Shown here in pieces: positions 1-9,040 of a DNA stretch of 14,505 bases. Both the position numbers and the translations under genes were made by a program. Below the pieces are notes generated by a model. It was given only the letters and a program-made list of their open reading frames with translations, did no database searches and was not told the origin of the DNA. The DNA is from Saccoglossus kowalevskii (Eukaryota > Hemichordata > Enteropneusta > Harrimaniidae). The DNA is taken from contig NW_003156233.1 of the NCBI RefSeq assembly GCF_000003605.2, positions 2,494 to 16,998 on the forward strand, given 5' to 3'. Positions within the stretch are counted from its first letter, which is position 1. Every line of letters begins with the position of its first letter.

Positions 1-1060
1 AATGATTACTGTTGGTATAGAACTCCACTACAGTCAGTTAACCTTTCACCTCTCATTTGACACAGGCTCACTTTTGCAATTTAACATTCTGTGCCAAATG
101 ATAATGGTACTAGTTGTACTTGCATTTTTTTAAATTTATTTTCAGCGAATGAATCACTGTAATTTCAAGCATATTAAACAAATTTTATGGGATTTATTAT
201 TTGCTTTCATGCAAATATGCCAATGACTGAAACAACCCTGCAAAGACTAATTGGTAACAAGCATTACCGAATAGCTTCTACAGCCAATGAAAGACTCTTT
301 TTTTTTTTAATTTGAGTGAAGCATGAAGATATTTCGAGATAAATGTTTATAAATATTTGTAAATATCCATAAACAATTCATGCTTTCATGACAACCCTAT
401 TTAGATTGTACAATTAAGTTCCAGTTCTCCAGGACTTTTGTGATTTTGCGAAATTTATTATTGTAATACCGGTACTTCCTTGCACATAAAGTTTTTTTAG
501 CAATTCAAAATCTTTGTGATATTAGTTTGAAAAAGGTATCAAATCCGAGCTACCCATAAAATTATATCATGAAATGTGGAAAAATAAAAAAAAAATAATG
601 CACTAAAAAAAATGCCTATTGTAGTTCATTTTCGTTTCCAACAACTTTTGTAAACGAAGTATGCATTTCCATCATGAGGTTTTGAGAGAGGCCATAAACA
701 AAAGAATTTTTTATTTTGATTCTTTAAGGTATTAGGCAGTCCAGTCTATATTAATAGATATGGTTACTTTTATTGATGCCTAGATCAACACCTACAAATT
801 ACATTACTGATCTAAAAATTCAACTTGGTCATTCATTGGATGATTGGAATGCATAAAAGCATGGTTACCTCTTCTAGTAATCGTGATAAAAGGCATTAAA
901 GTCAGTATTTAGTGCACATTATTTGCTAGATCAAAACCCACATTTATGCTTGCCACTGAGAGAGTGCATTGGGTTGTGGAAAAATCTTTTTATCAAGGGT
1001 GATGGTCTATGTCACTATGATACCTATATTAAACATGACATAATATACATTTCTCTGTAG
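1..1060. other. Non-coding stretch upstream of the first visible FCF1 exon
   Basis: No reading frame in this stretch matches the missing FCF1 N-terminus (a short basic start followed by a Lys/Arg-rich segment), so it is probably part of a long FCF1 intron or the upstream region. It contains homopolymer A and T runs near 299-309 and 583-610, an imperfect palindrome at 345-374 (GTTTAT...ATAAAC) and one copy of the octamer TACCGGTA at 467-474. The end, 1051-1060, is a good 3' splice site (TTCTCTGTAG). Confidence 0.6.
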
Positions 1061-3077
1061 AAAAGAAAGTGAACGCAAAAAACCAAAACCAAAGAAAAAG
1101 GAAGAGGAAGGCAAGATTGTTGAAAGAGAAGTGCCACAGTATTCGTCAGCTTTGTTCTTCAAATACAATACACAGCTTGGTCCTCCTTATCATATACTTG
1201 TAGATACAAACTTTATAAACTTTTCAATTAAAAATAAAATAGACATTATGCAGGGTATGATGGACTGCCTTTATGCAAAATGTGAGTACACTAAATTTGT
1301 AAACTTCCTCAGATGGTACATTTGCAATGTTGTAGACGAGTATATAATTTAATTTTTCAACTGTAGGAAAAATGAGGGTCGTAAGTGAAGTGGAATACAG
1401 ATTTCCATCTGCAGGGAATGTACATGTGTGTGGAATGCTACTGGAATGTTTGTATAAATTACTAATTTATAAGATATGAAAGATTATATTCATGGTGAAG
1501 CTATTTACATATTCTCTGCTGTATTGCTTTGTGTATGTTTCTTTTGATTCCAAGTGAAAGTATGCCCTCTATGGCAACAATGAGAGCTGTAAGAGTGCAT
1601 TGTTGTCATGTACTACCGGTATTCAATTCAATGAGAGATTCGTGGTGTCATAGTGATTACCAACAAAATGAAAATAAAAAAATCTTGTCTCCACATTCAT
1701 TCATAATCATTATCAATATTTTTCACATGAATCTGATAATTTATCTTTGAACGATGTACATGTTGTATGTTTGGCATGTGACCAATATTGAATACTGCAA
1801 TATTCTTTATTTTAGCTGGAATTTATTTTCACTGAAATCTGATGAGTTGAATGTAAAATATAGAGGAAAAAGTTATATTTGCTTGATTTTATTTTCACTG
1901 AATCATTCCTTCGGCAAAAATAGCTAAAAGTAATTCCAAGAAGTGAAAAATAAAGTATTTCACAGTATTCCAACCACTATATAAGTGTCAGATAACCAAG
2001 AAATAACATACTGTATACTGCATTGATTTTGCTAGTCAGTGAAAAGTGAAATTTTGAAGTAGGGATAATTTATCTGCAATGCTACAATATTGAATGTCGG
2101 TGACTTTTGCCCCATATTGTCTTCACAAATGAAATGGAATCCTCCAATCATGAAAATGTGGAATCTGATATTGACCACAATATTGTCAATTGCAGGTATA
2201 CCATACATAACAGACTGTGTGATGGCTGAAATAGAAAAACTTGGTCCCAAGTACAGAGTGGCATTAAGAATTGCAAAAGATCCTCGGTTTGAGCGTATAC
2301 CATGTATGCATACAGGTACATATGCAGATGACTGTCTGGTCCAGCGAGTCACTCAAGTAAGAGTATTTGTTGTATGATGATCTCAACAGTAAAGCACTGT
2401 AAAATTTTATTATTACTTCCATCTGTTTTACAACCTCATCTCACTTTGCCTTGTACAAGTCATTGCAATTTTGATATTTCACATCTGTCTGCATGTATAT
2501 GTGTGAAGGTATGCATGTTCTACCAATAACCCAAAAACTTCTAAGTGAATTGAAATGACATTTAATACACATACTTCATGATGAACTCCAGATCTGATTA
2601 TTTTGGGGGAAATTTGCCTATTATAACTAACCAATTTCAGCATGTTCTTTATGGGCCAAATCCATTGAAACTTGTATATGGTTGTGTAATTTTTATATTT
2701 CTTTTTCAGCTTGTTTAATAATGTTCTAATGTTCATAATCAACTTTGTTTCAATTTCAGCATAAATGTTACATTGTAGCAACTTGCGATAAAGATCTCAG
2801 GAGAAGAATACGTAAAATTCCTGGAGTCCCAATTATGTATCTTTCTCAGCGGCGGTAAGTGCAAGCTTTGCGTCTTATACCTCTGTTAGAACAATTACAG
2901 ATTAGGTGCCTTGAATGAATTTTGAATTTCACTTCTAGGCACATTTGATTGAATGTAAATTAACACTTTCTGGTGTTTGTTCCCCACAAAAATCCCAAGT
3001 AAAATCTGACTCTGTTTTCTTCTTACAGATTTACAATAGAGAGAATGCCAGATGCTTTTGGAGCTCCAAAGGTTTAA
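1061..3077 (+). CDS. FCF1: rRNA-processing endonuclease FCF1/UTP24 (PIN domain), 5'-partial, four exons
   Basis: FCF1 (yeast Utp24) is a nucleolar PIN-domain endonuclease of the small-subunit processome; the family makes early pre-rRNA cuts during 18S rRNA maturation. Coding exons are 1061-1281, 2196-2356, 2760-2854 and 3029-3077, all joined by GT-AG introns with compatible phases, and end at TAA 3075-3077. The visible part is 174 residues against about 198 in the human protein, so about 24 N-terminal residues lie upstream. Numbered from the first full codon, there is a Lys/Glu-rich basic segment (1-18), then the family block [16 protein letters not shown] (36-51). Acidic residues typical of a PIN active site are D48 (VDTNF), E85 (MAEIEKL), D118/D119 (TYADD) and D137 (TCDKD). 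The protein ends FGAPKV, matching the family C-terminus. The Cys of the usual IPCITDC is Tyr here (IPYITDC); otherwise it looks intact. Identity is nearly certain. Confidence 0.97.
1282..2195 (+). other. FCF1 intron between the first and second visible coding exons
   Basis: The intron begins GTGAGT and ends CAATTGCAG and splits the Cys codon of LYAKC (phase 1). It carries a short TIR element at 1793-1967, listed separately, one TACCGGTA (1614-1621) and three CAATATTG octamers (1783, 2085, 2178). A 73-codon open stretch at 1529-1750 has no recognisable protein features and is treated as chance. Confidence 0.85.
1793..1967. mobile_element. Short TIR element (MITE), family 1 copy A
   Basis: This roughly 175-bp element has imperfect terminal inverted repeats: the left end begins TACTGCAATATTCTTTATTTT and the right end, read in reverse, begins TACTGTGAAATACTTTATTT. 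Both ends abut or include TA, which fits a TA target duplication as in Tc1/mariner-type MITEs. The interior (about 1841-1924) is closely matched by 4821-4900 of copy B, in the same orientation. A motif TTATTTTCACTGAA occurs twice inside, giving a partial internal duplication. No coding capacity is visible. It lies within an FCF1 intron. Confidence 0.75.
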
Positions 3078-3132
3078 GATGAAAACAATGCTATCATAGT
3101 GGTTAACTTATTGCATAATCAATTGCACCCTC

Positions 3133-3138
3133 AATAAA
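3133..3138 (+). terminator. FCF1 polyadenylation signal candidate (AATAAA)
   Basis: AATAAA lies 56 bases after the FCF1 stop and is followed by GT-rich sequence (GGTCAAGTGTGATGG), as expected for a cleavage site. A second AATAAA at 3216-3221 is a possible distal signal. Confidence 0.6.
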
Positions 3139-3353
3139 AGTTATTTAACAGATGGAAGCCCCTATGGTCAAGTGTGATGGATCATGCGAGTAGTGCCATG
3201 TTGCGTGGTTTCATTAATAAAATACCTGGAAACGTACATATTTTTTCTTCTTCAATATTCTGAATTTCACTTGCCTACAGAATTGAGCCTTGCATCATTG
3301 CATGGCTATCTTTTATTTCAACAGACGACACATGTTGATACGCTTTTGTTTTT

Positions 3354-3359
3354 TTTATT
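3354..3359 (-). terminator. Possible TBCB polyadenylation signal (AATAAA on the minus strand)
   Basis: The plus strand reads TTTATT here. It is the first canonical AATAAA found downstream of the TBCB stop on the minus strand, about 690 bases away. A variant signal nearer the stop cannot be excluded. Confidence 0.3.
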
Positions 3360-3497
3360 GTAAAATAAAAATGCATTTTACAGTGTAAATAATAAAAAGC
3401 TCAACAACTGCACAGAAAACATGTGTCATATATTTGCACTTAATTACCACTGAAGTACAGTAGACTTGATACACATTGCAAACTGTGAAGGCTAAAG

Positions 3498-3512
3498 CCC
3501 CCCCCCCCCCCC
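3498..3512. repeat. Homopolymer run of 15 cytosines
   Basis: An uninterrupted C15 (G15 on the other strand) sits in otherwise AT-rich DNA, probably inside the TBCB 3' UTR. Its length should be treated with caution because homopolymers are prone to sequencing error. Confidence 0.9.
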
Positions 3513-4043
3513 TGGAATAATTGTTTGTATACTGTAAAATTCTCATTCAGGCATCACTTTTGGAACTTGCACTTATTTTCTACCAACACAAACTGTCAAC
3601 AGATTTTATATAAGATCCATCTGAAAAAATCATAATTACTGCTTTAAATGCAAAATGCAGTTTTTCAATGCTAAAACATTGTACTTATAATTCGTGAAAA
3701 TCGCTTCCCCATTCTATTTTTTAGCAGAATCGCACAGTATTTTGATGAATTACGTTCTCGATCTACCAGGCATTCATCAATACATGCTCAACATTGCTTT
3801 GTATGTGACTGAAAATATTAGTTCAATAATACAACCAAAGAAAGAATCTTTGTTGTACAATAATTGAATAGAATTTAGTGTTGATTAAACTTGTTACTGT
3901 ATGTGCTACCAAATTGCCAGTTTTGACACCTGAATTAGAATATTTAAAGTTACAATCCTTGAAAGCCACAACATGAATAAAAGGTAGTGGTTTACTCCCT
4001 TTCTTTAAAACCTGGTAAGCACAAAAGTAGAACAATTGATTCA

Positions 4044-7000
4044 TTACATTTCATCTTCAAAGCCTAAATCATCTTCTGGAAAGTCGCCAACCGTGATGTG
4101 AGCCGGTTTTACAAAGCCACCATATTTCATCTGACATTCAAAATATCGTTTGCCTTTTACACTGAAAATAATAAGACCAACCATTGAAGAAAACATGCAA
4201 GTAGACCAATAATGCAAACATACATTAATCAATTTCAGTAAGACACTCTGTGTTTGCCGTAGGAGAAGAGACCATGATTTCTATGAGTAAGTGTTGGATG
4301 TACACAAGGTGAAGTGTGATACTATATATACGATGTTAATTGACAGACGTATACAGCAAGATTTGAGTATTCTGCGCGAGAATTTATGATGTAACTTACC
4401 TGCCATCATTTTTTCCCAAAGGTTCATCATACTTCACACCAACCCAGAGACCACTAGAGAACTCTGTTGTACCTAGAATAATGAACAAAGCAAAAGATAT
4501 TTTTGAGTCCTTTTTTGCTTGTAAGCTTGTAATGAAATAAAATGAAATGCAAAAGAAGGTATATGATTTACTTGTTTGTCCCGTTCAGAATATGTGTATG
4601 TAATCAATCATTGTATTATTGCAGTGAATATCAATGTTGACAAATCTGGCATTTGTGGAAATATTGGGAACGAATCTACATTGGCTTAACCTATTAACCA
4701 CCAGTTCCCTCTTTTCATCACAAATTCGCAAAATACTGTAAAATACTTTATTTTCATTTATTTTTGCTGAAAAGACTTTTTAGGTGTGTTATATGGAATT
4801 TATTTATACTGATTTTTGGCGAGTTGAATGTAAAAGATAAGAAAAAAGGTATATTCGCTGGATTTTATTTTCACTGAATCATTCCTTCAGCAAAAATAGC
4901 GAAAATTAATTCAAGCGAAAATAAAGTATTCCACAGTAGTCCTGTTTATAGTCTGCACTTTCTTTCAGAAGATTGGGGCAAAAATAGCCACATTTTTTGA
5001 GTAAAAACTAAAATTTGATTGAAATTTTGTCTGTTTGCTCTAAAATTAGGGTTCATTTTTAGATATACTGAAGAATATAAGCAAACAGTGCAGAAAAATT
5101 CGGGCGACCAAGACCAATGGTGAAAAAGTTGACATAGGCTGTACTCGGTATGTCAAGATAAATGTCACTAAATAACCTTACAATCTATTCACTTATAGCT
5201 ATATCATAGAGTGTAAATATTGGTTAAAACAAAGTTGCAATTTGCAGTAATTTTCTAGAAGTTTTCCTGACGTGAAATGAACAAATCTGATAGAAGTCTA
5301 ACCAAATGTCACACGCAACGTAATATTACCGTAATTGGTATAGTACAGGTGTGATGGTTCAAATACCAAAATGGCAACAGTAACAGAAAGACTTCCCTGG
5401 CGGCGATGATAAAATACGAACACGGAGCCAACAGATGAGGTTTCAACTGGTACTGGTATTATTAATACTCTGCAAACATCACACCTGTACTATACCAATT
5501 ACGGTAATATTACATTGCGTGTGACACCAAGTCACATAACAAATCAATATATCAAACAATCGAACCAACTGAAAAAGTCATTTATAGCCGAGGTTGATGC
5601 AGATGCAACTGCAGACAATCACTAATACAGCTCCATTCTGTATTAGTTCTGTCTTCAATGACAGCAGAGCTATAAACAAAAATTAAACTAGTCACAGGGA
5701 ATAATTAGGCAACATTCCATGAGATTCCTGTGTCAAAAATGTCTTGCATTACATGAATAGTAAAATCCAAACCAATGGTAAACCTAATTTCTGCTGATAC
5801 TCACCAACATACATAACTGTGCCTCTTTTCACTGGAGGATTTTTGGGATTATTTACTTCACATCTTGATCCAACTTTTATTTGATCTGCTAGTTTTTTCT
5901 CATTTTCCAGTTTTTCTTGTGCCTCTTTTTCAAGTCTTGCCTTCTCTTCTTCATCAACTTCAGCAAACTGTCCCATTTTCATTTTCTTCTTGAAGGCTAA
6001 TACAGAGTCTGAAGAGAAATCACACAATTATTACACCTTCGCATAAGTATTTAAAATACTTTGAATGTACCTGGTAAGAATGAAATTACAACTTGCTTCA
6101 AAAAGTTTGTGAAATAAGTATCTATGAATAGAAGTTCAGTCAGAAGTAGTTAATTTAAACTTGCCTGATCTTTTTGAATATTCCTCTTTTGATAATTCAA
6201 ATTTTTCTACTTTTGATACATCTTCAAATGCGCCAACTGTTTGAGTAGGATCATGTACCTGTGTGTTGACATAAATTAAATCAGAGATCAACTGACATTG
6301 AAAGTCTAGTACTGTGTAGGGCTTAATAGGTTACATTTGTATTTTTCCATTCACTGTGAGATCACATGTAGTGCATTAAAGGGGCGGACCACATGTCTGC
6401 AGCAAAAATTGAACGATTTGAATTTCTTGAGAGAAGTATAATGCATTGAGATACCCTTACTTGACCATCATCAAATGTGTACCGGTATAGCACATTATTA
6501 AGCATGGAAATACCCCAAAAATACTTTTGTTTTTGTTCAATCTCGCGCGAAGTTTTTACAACACTACATTTTTGTCTTGTTTTTACATTCAATTTCACGA
6601 ATAACACAGGATCTAGCAGTAAACAGAAAATGGTCTATCGATATTATTAATTTTATTTTGGGTTTAATATTTTGCTGATAACCAAACATGCTAAATTGAA
6701 ACCCGGTGAATATGTAAAGTTAACAATAGGATAATTTGCTTTTTTAAATTTAATTTAATTTCCCTCTCTACAGTATTCCGGTAAATATTGTTATAATATC
6801 TAACGGTTGTTTCTCTACTATGGTTATACAAAGTGTAAGTGTCATAAATTGATAACAACTTTTTTGTTTCTTGGTTCATATATATATATACTGGTAGTAA
6901 CAGTTCTCAGCATTGTATACTTCACATTAACAAACTGACATATGATGTGAAACTGTGTGATTTTGAAACCATACTTCCAGACTGTTGAAATGAACTTGAA

Positions 7001-8591
7001 AGAAAATTGATTAGACAGGTAGTACATGAATGTTCGGGTTTATGCCCACTGAATAAATTAGAAGCCATTTTGTGCACTGAAAATAGGAAATATGTGTGTG
7101 TGTGTCAAGTCCATTTGTCCAACATATTGGGTAGCTAATTTATTTACTTACATGTATTCTCATACCATCATCTACTGGATAGGAACCTAGCATGGCAATG
7201 TCATCTGATAGTTTAACTATTAGTTTATCATTCTTGTCAAAAACCTCCAAAAGCATCCCAGCAGTACTACATCCTGTAATGAGTTCTAATTTACCCTAAA
7301 GTAAGAAGAGAAGCAACATTTATTATGAAAAATTAACTGACACAAACAAAATAATATCCAAGGTTTGAAGCCTTGTTTTTAGATTACAGAGGGTGAAGAT
7401 TCGGATGAATTGAAGCATGCATTAATATGTGAACAATCCTTCAACAAAAGTTGAATTAAGTACACAAATATTCTAAAACTATGAGAGCAGGACTACACCA
7501 GCATGAATTATGAGACAGATAGATATCCCAGTCTCTGATATTTCTGTCAATATTTGGGCTAAGCAGACATTTTGACAATATGAAGTTTTCATTTTAAATT
7601 ATTCTCCATTTGACATTACATGTACTATGGTACTATGAAGACAACAAACTTATTCCATTGAATATTATAAATAAATAATTCAAGCTGAGAAGAAAGGTTT
7701 CTATTGGCAGATAGATTAGCATTGCAGCAATTTTAAATGATTTTATTATGCACTGCACACATTGATTGGCTGGTTAGATTCAACTTCCATTGAAATTTAT
7801 AAGTATTTATTAAAATAAAGGAAATGAGTTTATGGTTGAGATAGTAGATACATTTAATCAGCCAGTGCAAGATCAGGTGTAACCTTTGTATTTCACAGGT
7901 GATTTTTTCCCCTGAATTTGAAGCAAATTAATGTGAATTTGTTTTGAGTTGATCATGTGCAGTTTTCTTTTTACCTGGAATTTAGTTGACGATAGTGCAC
8001 ACTCAATAGTGACTGCATTACGGAGACTACACATACATGTACTTAAATTATAACTATATGTTTACCGTGAATACAAACCGAAAGTGAATTGCTGATATCT
8101 ATCAACTGAAATGTTTATTTAAAAATTACAAATTAGAATAATTTGTCCAGTGTATTATCATAAAACGAACTACAGTTTTATACATCAACTTCACATCTAT
8201 GATCTAATATGTACACTTGGGAGACTAACCATGTGTATTTCCCGGGTGTATCCAGGGATACGTATATATTATGTGTGGTAAACGAGTCGTTGAGAACTAA
8301 GCTACCGGTATCGCCTAAGACTGACACATACATTATTTAAAAAAAAACACAATAATTGAAAAAGTATGAAAGCTACAACACATGAGAATGTGAAAAATTG
8401 TATATATAACGCCATCTTGATCCCTGTTCAATACAATCGTATGGATGCAATGACTGAGCATTCAATGATCTCACCTTTAACTCCCCAATCCTTATACTTT
8501 TCGGGAACCGTCGTTCGGATGCAAAAGATGTAGCAGAACTTGTGATCTGCACGGTGACCTGAGACTGGGTAACAACCGAAAATTCTGCCAT
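4044..8591 (-). CDS. TBCB: Tubulin-folding cofactor B (TBCB), complete, six exons
   Basis: TBCB is a cytosolic cofactor that acts on alpha-tubulin after it leaves the CCT chaperonin and works with TBCE in tubulin folding and heterodimer dissociation. Exons in transcript order are 8591-8475, 7295-7152, 6258-6165, 6008-5805, 4472-4400 and 4161-4044, totalling 750 nt and 249 residues (human 244). Domains: a ubiquitin-like domain at about 9-90; a charged, likely coiled-coil linker (about 134-160, rich in Glu/Lys); and a CAP-Gly domain at about 163-232 with [25 protein letters not shown] and [21 protein letters not shown] (206-210) is the hallmark CAP-Gly motif that binds acidic C-terminal tails. 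The C-terminus is EDEM, the acidic ending typical of the family (-DEI or -DEM). The start at 8591 is chosen because MAEFSVV aligns with the family N-terminus and has A at -3 and G at +4. An in-frame ATG 26 codons upstream (8669) is less likely. Intron 3 uses a GC donor. Confidence 0.97.
4734..4938. mobile_element. Short TIR element (MITE), family 1 copy B
   Basis: This roughly 205-bp element has well-preserved terminal inverted repeats: both ends read CTGTRRAATACTTTATTTT inward, immediately inside TA on each side. That fits insertion at TA. The right half (4821-4938) matches copy A at 1841-1967 over a conserved core that includes TTTTCACTGAATCATTCCTT. Copy B is about 30 bp longer in its left half. 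There is no coding capacity, so it is non-autonomous. Confidence 0.82.
5307..5526. mobile_element. 220-bp element with near-perfect 50-bp terminal inverted repeats (MITE), family 2
   Basis: Positions 5307-5356 and 5477-5526 are inverted repeats of 50 bases that differ at one position (AACGT on the left against AATGT on the right). The outer ends read TGTCACACGC. The 120-bp core (5357-5476) has no meaningful reading frame and shows no clear internal symmetry. No exact target-site duplication is visible; the flanks AACCAAA and CCAAGT share only CCAA, out of register by one base. The near-identity of the arms suggests recent mobility or ongoing arm conversion. It lies in TBCB intron 4. Confidence 0.85.
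5581..5677. repeat. Imperfect stem-loop with a perfect 9-bp inner stem
   Basis: CTAATACAG (5622-5630) and CTGTATTAG (5638-5646) pair perfectly around a 7-base loop. AGACA (5613-5617) pairs with TGTCT (5650-5654), and the outer TTTATAGC (5581) pairs with GCTATAAA near 5670-5677 with weaker pairing between. It may be a small foldback repeat or a chance hairpin. Confidence 0.45.
6009..6164 (-). other. TBCB intron 3 with a GC-AG boundary
   Basis: On the minus strand the donor is TCAG|GCAAGT and the acceptor is TTCTCTTCAG|AC. The phase requires G+AC to make the Asp codon of KRSDSVLAF, which places the break exactly at GC. The donor is otherwise a perfect U1 match, as is normal for the minor class of GC-AG introns. 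No nearby GT donor keeps the frame. Confidence 0.9.
6259..7151 (-). other. TBCB intron 2
   Basis: The intron runs from GTAAGT at 7151 to CACACAG at 6259. It contains TACCGGTA (6480-6487), an AT dinucleotide tract near 6878-6890 and a GT tract near 7092-7104. Minus-strand open frames here (6362-6607, 6691-6879, 6842-7027) show no conserved features and are treated as chance. Confidence 0.8.
7296..8474 (-). other. TBCB intron 1
   Basis: The intron runs from GTGAGA at 8474 to CTTTAG at 7296 and falls between codons. It contains small palindromes (8127-8145, 8160-8181, 8248-8261) and one TACCGGTA (8303-8310). No gene or clear repeat was found. Confidence 0.8.
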
Positions 8592-9040
8592 GTTGTCTAT
8601 TTCAAGTAAAGGTAAAACACGCACAAATTTACTTATAGTTATATTCTTGTTCGTGTCGAGTCCTGTCAATATTTTGTAGTTAACCTTTGACCCGAGAACT
8701 TACTCTCGCAAACCTGCATGCGCAAACTAACGCGAGATTATTAAATGGTTGATTTGCGTGTCGACTTCATCTCATCATGATGTCACAATATTGCTTACAT
8801 TCCTTACAAATACAAATGTTCAATCACATCGAGAAGAAAATATAAATGACAAGACAAAACTAATTTATTTCAGGATTCATTGATGAATAAACTCAACCAA
8901 TCAAATTGTTGATAACATTGCTTAAGATTGTTTTGAACTATCGACTATTCTTATTGGCTTCTATTTTTAACTCACCTTCAAAAAATGGCGGACTAACATT
9001 TGTGATGTTAAATGCTCTGCGTAACCTTCAATATTGCAGG
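8592..9040. promoter_or_regulatory. Candidate bidirectional promoter between TBCB and LRR1
   Basis: The genes diverge here. The stretch is richer in CpG than its surroundings near 8690-8765 (TCTCGC, ATGCGCA, ACGCGAG, GTCGAC). It contains an NRF1-like half site TGCATGCGCA (8715-8724), a CRE-like TGATGTCA (8778-8785), a forward CCAAT (8897-8901), a reverse CCAAT (ATTGG, 8953-8957) and a YY1-like AAAATGGCGG (8982-8991). YY1-type motifs of this form usually sit just downstream of transcription starts. This supports an LRR1 start near 8960-8985, with TBCB starting on the other strand upstream of 8591. These are motif readings only. Confidence 0.5.
8982..8991 (+). promoter_or_regulatory. YY1-like motif near the putative LRR1 transcription start
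   Basis: AAAATGGCGG matches the well-known YY1 core (AANATGGCG) in the orientation of LRR1. Its ATG would open a three-codon frame (Met-Ala-Asp-stop), a potential minimal upstream ORF if it lies in the transcript. Confidence 0.45.

Larger units (their letters stand above)
3078..4043. other. Spacer between the convergent FCF1 and TBCB genes
   Basis: This contains the two 3' untranslated regions and no supported gene. AATAAA candidates for FCF1 are at 3133 and 3216. On the minus strand, AATAAA occurs at 3354-3359 and 3312-3317, which would give TBCB a 3' UTR of about 0.7 kb. A run of 15 C lies at 3498-3512. Short open frames on the minus strand (3355-3546, 3823-4044) show no domain-like features. 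Confidence 0.6.
4473..5804 (-). other. TBCB intron 4, host to two transposable elements
   Basis: The intron starts GTGAGT (minus strand, from 5804) and ends TTCTAG at 4473, splitting a Gly codon. Within it are a family 1 MITE (4734-4938), a family 2 element with 50-bp TIRs (5307-5526) and a hairpin region (5581-5677). The remaining sequence is unremarkable and AT-rich. Confidence 0.85.

Noticed and set aside
1529-1750. 73-codon open frame in the FCF1 intron
   Set aside because: It lies wholly inside an intron defined by strong splice sites, with no domain-like sequence.
2032-2352. 106-codon minus-strand frame
   Set aside because: It is antisense to FCF1 exon 3 and is a shadow of the real coding sequence.
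2370-2600. C/D-box snoRNA in the FCF1 intron (ATGATGA at about 2373 and 2579)
   Set aside because: No correctly spaced D box or terminal stem accompanies either C-box-like match.
5351-5369. tRNA-like B box GGTTCAAATACC in the family 2 element
   Set aside because: There is no A box at proper distance, no cloverleaf can be drawn and there is an extra base relative to the consensus; part of it lies in the inverted repeat.
6870-7105. AT and GT dinucleotide tracts
   Set aside because: They are short simple repeats that are common in introns and not worth a separate finding.
8592-8669. Upstream in-frame ATG adding 26 residues to TBCB
   Set aside because: The extension has no counterpart in the known family N-terminus; the ATG at 8591 aligns and has a good start context.
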